Below the pieces are notes generated by a model. That model was not told the DNA's origin and searched no databases. It saw only the letters and a program-made list of their open reading frames with translations. Position numbers and translations under genes: made by a program. Shown here one piece after another: positions 4,989 through 7,037 of a DNA stretch of 7,037 bases; within the stretch, counting starts at the first letter, position 1, and each line of letters begins with the position of its first letter. Source of the stretch: Armatimonadota bacterium (GTDB lineage Bacteria; Armatimonadota; Fimbriimonadia; Fimbriimonadales; ATM1); contig JACDEQ010000107.1 of the NCBI GenBank assembly GCA_013816225.1, forward strand, positions 1 through 7,037, read 5' to 3'.

Positions 4989-7037
4989 ATGGCTAAGGAG
5001 GAGATCGTTTCGTTCGATGATTTACTCGACCTTCGGGATGGCGAGGTCGTTAAGTTTTCGGTTACGTCGGACCTCACGGACGCAGCCAAATTCGGCGAAA
5101 GCCACCTCCTGGTCACCGGGCCGGACGAGCGCGTTTGGACGTTACCTGCAAAGGAAAGTTGGCCCCTACAGGCTATGTCCAACTTTCGGTATGAAGAATT
5201 GGTCGATGCCGGCCGGCTTGTGGCCGATATCGGCGGGCACTCGGTGGAGCTGCTGCGTTCGAGCGCCGCCGGCTCGGGACCGCTGATTAACGCTGCCAAG
5301 AGTCTGACCAAGCTTCGAGCTGGAGAAGGAGCCTTGGAGGAAGCGGAAGCAAAGCGTGCCTGCCCCAAGTGCCATCGGCCTCTCCCCGCGGACAGCGATA
5401 TCTGCGATTACTGCATCAACCGGGGGAAAACCCTAATTCGCCTGTTTCGTTTTGTCGCTCCATACAAAGCCAGGGTCACCCTGAGCACGCTGTTGTTACT
5501 GGGAAGCACAGCGGCGGCGCTCGTACCGGGTTATCTCATCAAGGTCCTCGTCGACGAGGTTTTCGAGCAGAAGCGCCGTGATCTCTTTTTGCCGGTTATT
5601 TTGGGAATGGCCGGCGCCGCGTTGATCGCGATGGGGCTTACGATGCTCCGCGGCTGGGTTAATGCCTGGATCGGCAATCGCGTCACCGTCGACATTCGCG
5701 CGCGCCTATTCGAGCATTTTCAGGCACTCTCGTTGTCTTTTTTCGATCGGCGAACTGTTGGAAGCGTTATGTCGCGCATGACCAACGACACCGGAGCCCT
5801 GTACGAGGTGTTGGTCGATGGCGTGCCATATCTATTGCGAGACGGCTTGATCCTGATTTCGATACCGATCGTTCTATTCGTAATTAACTGGCAGGTTGCC
5901 CTTGCGGTGTTGCTTCCGATTCCGATTATTCTTTATTTAGTGCGTGTTTTTCGAAGGAGAATTATGCGAGTTTGGCGGCGGTTTTGGCACAGCTGGTCTC
6001 GGCTCAGCGGCGCCCTTAACGGCGTTTTAAGCGGCATGCGGGTGGTCAAGGCGTTTCGCGGTGAGGACCGCGAAGTGGCGAAATTCACTCGGCGCGTTCA
6101 GAATCTTGCCGACCTCGGATATTCGGCGGAAACCGCTTGGTCCGTCTTTTTCCCGATTATCATGTTCTTGGTCAGCACGGGAACGATCTTGGCCTATTAC
6201 GTAGGTGGGGCGCGCGTGATGGGGGGCCAAATGTCCACTGGCGAGTTCTTCCTATTCGTCACCTATCTAACCCAGATGCAAGCGCCGATGATGCAGCTAA
6301 GCCGCGTCATCGACTGGACAAGCCGAGCTCTCACCGCCGGCGAGCGTGTTTTCGAAGTCATGGACACCGTGCCCGATATTCGCCAGCCCAAGGAGCCGAA
6401 GTACCTCGGGCGCTACGAGGGCAGGATATCTTTCGAGAACGTGCGATTCGGCTACGACAAGGCGAGCGAGGTGATTCACGGGGTAACTCTCGACGTGAAG
6501 CCAGGCGAAATGATCGGCGTCGTCGGTCCGAGCGGCAGTGGAAAGAGTACCCTCATGAATTTGCTCCTAAGGTTTTACGATCCGACGGAGGGCAACATCA
6601 AGATCGACGGAATCGACACTCGCGAGCTCGACCTCGAAGAATTCCGGCGCAACGTCGGCGTCGTTCCTCAGGAGTCTTTTCTATTTCCGGGAAGCATACA
6701 GAGCAACATCGCATACGGCCGCACGAGCGCAGCTCCTCAGGAAATCATGGCGGCAGCAAAGGCGGCCAACGCGCACGATTTCGTCATGAAGTTTCCCGAC
6801 GGTTATGATTCGTATGTCGGTGAGCGCGGGCAGCGTCTTTCCGGTGGGGAGCGCCAGAGAATTTCGATAGCGCGGGCGATTCTGCACAATCCGAAGGTCT
6901 TGATTCTCGATGAGGCGACCTCGAGCGTGGATACCGAAACTGAGCGGATGATTCAGGAGGCACTGAATAATTTGGTGGAGGGGCGCACAGCGTTTGCGAT
7001 AGCCCACCGCTTGAGCACGTTAAAGCACGCCGATCGA
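4989..7037 (+). CDS. ABC exporter half-transporter with N-terminal zinc-ribbon extension, 3' end outside window
   Basis: The frame is open from ATG 4989 to the last base (683 codons). It encodes a type IV ABC exporter subunit (MsbA/BmrA-like) expected to dimerise and move lipids, peptides or drugs out of the cytoplasm with ATP. Residues 1-112 form an extra cytoplasmic beta-rich domain (strands around SHLLVTG, GRLVADI, HSVELLR) that resembles a small PH-like module. Residues 125-142 are a zinc ribbon, C125-x2-C128-x10-C139-x2-C142. The six-helix membrane domain spans about 150-435, with the coupling region FFDRRTVGSVMSRMTND (251-267) and NGVLSGMRVVKAFRGE (344-359). The nucleotide-binding domain has A-loop Tyr489, Walker A GPSGSGKST (513-521), Q-loop Gln561, signature LSGGERQ (617-623), Walker B VLILDE (637-642), D-loop SSVD (645-648) and H-loop His673. 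All catalytic residues are present, so it should be active. About 50-90 residues are missing at the end. An in-frame TAG at 4971-4973 limits the start to ATG 4989 or, less likely, TTG 4980. The substrate cannot be told. Confidence 0.93.
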   Translation, partial: MAKEEIVSFDDLLDLRDGEVVKFSVTSDLTDAAKFGESHLLVTGPDERVWTLPAKESWPLQAMSNFRYEELVDAGRLVADIGGHSVELLRSSAAGSGPLINAAKSLTKLRAGEGALEEAEAKRACPKCHRPLPADSDICDYCINRGKTLIRLFRFVAPYKARVTLSTLLLLGSTAAALVPGYLIKVLVDEVFEQKRRDLFLPVILGMAGAALIAMGLTMLRGWVNAWIGNRVTVDIRARLFEHFQALSLSFFDRRTVGSVMSRMTNDTGALYEVLVDGVPYLLRDGLILISIPIVLFVINWQVALAVLLPIPIILYLVRVFRRRIMRVWRRFWHSWSRLSGALNGVLSGMRVVKAFRGEDREVAKFTRRVQNLADLGYSAETAWSVFFPIIMFLVSTGTILAYYVGGARVMGGQMSTGEFFLFVTYLTQMQAPMMQLSRVIDWTSRALTAGERVFEVMDTVPDIRQPKEPKYLGRYEGRISFENVRFGYDKASEVIHGVTLDVKPGEMIGVVGPSGSGKSTLMNLLLRFYDPTEGNIKIDGIDTRELDLEEFRRNVGVVPQESFLFPGSIQSNIAYGRTSAAPQEIMAAAKAANAHDFVMKFPDGYDSYVGERGQRLSGGERQRISIARAILHNPKVLILDEATSSVDTETERMIQEALNNLVEGRTAFAIAHRLSTLKHADR

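Noticed and set aside
4486..5286. 266-residue + strand frame spanning the helicase end, the gap and the ABC start
   Set aside because: It overlaps two clearly real genes in another frame, is Arg-rich without domains, and runs through the candidate RNA.
4946..5368. 140-residue - strand frame that could feed the - strand terminator
   Set aside because: It is antisense to the ABC N-terminal extension, Ser/Arg-rich and without a recognisable domain. The terminator is better explained by an RNA starting in the gap.

Overview
The window reads as a moderately GC-rich bacterial chromosome segment with every protein gene on the + strand: an OsmC-family tail, a secreted glycine-rich protein, tatC, a YprA/MrfA-type helicase and an ABC exporter cut by the window end. 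The GC content, the Sec-exported protein and the zinc-ribbon ABC exporter would suit an environmental lineage such as Armatimonadota or Chloroflexota. That is a weak guess from style; no gene here fixes the taxonomy.

Layout: 1-117 is the C-terminus of an OsmC-like protein. 118-285 is a leader region with a hairpin and the ribosome binding site of the next gene. 286-1680 encodes an exported protein with an Ig-like N-terminal domain and a Gly/RGG-rich insertion near its C-terminus. 1705-2520 is tatC. 2507-4765 is a DExH helicase with a C-terminal four-cysteine cluster, overlapping tatC by 14 bases. 4989 to the window end is an ABC exporter half-transporter (683 codons visible) with an unusual N-terminal extension carrying a CxxC-x10-CxxC zinc ribbon. 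The first three complete genes are packed like an operon (24-base gap, then a 14-base overlap). Their functions (unknown exported protein, protein export, DNA repair or unwinding) do not form an obvious pathway.

The most interesting stretch is the 223-base gap at 4766-4988. Read on the - strand it has the hallmarks of a stand-alone structured RNA gene: a perfect 10-bp closing stem (4808-4817 with 4921-4930), several internal hairpins including a GAAA tetraloop, and a strong intrinsic terminator (4764-4799) with a U-tract. Hairpin positions that are G-U pairs on the - strand become A-C mismatches on the + strand, so the direction is supported. The RNA would converge on the helicase gene and diverge from the ABC transporter gene. 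I could not match it to a known RNA family (5S, tRNA, SRP, tmRNA and 6S were considered), so it is the main candidate for something undescribed here.
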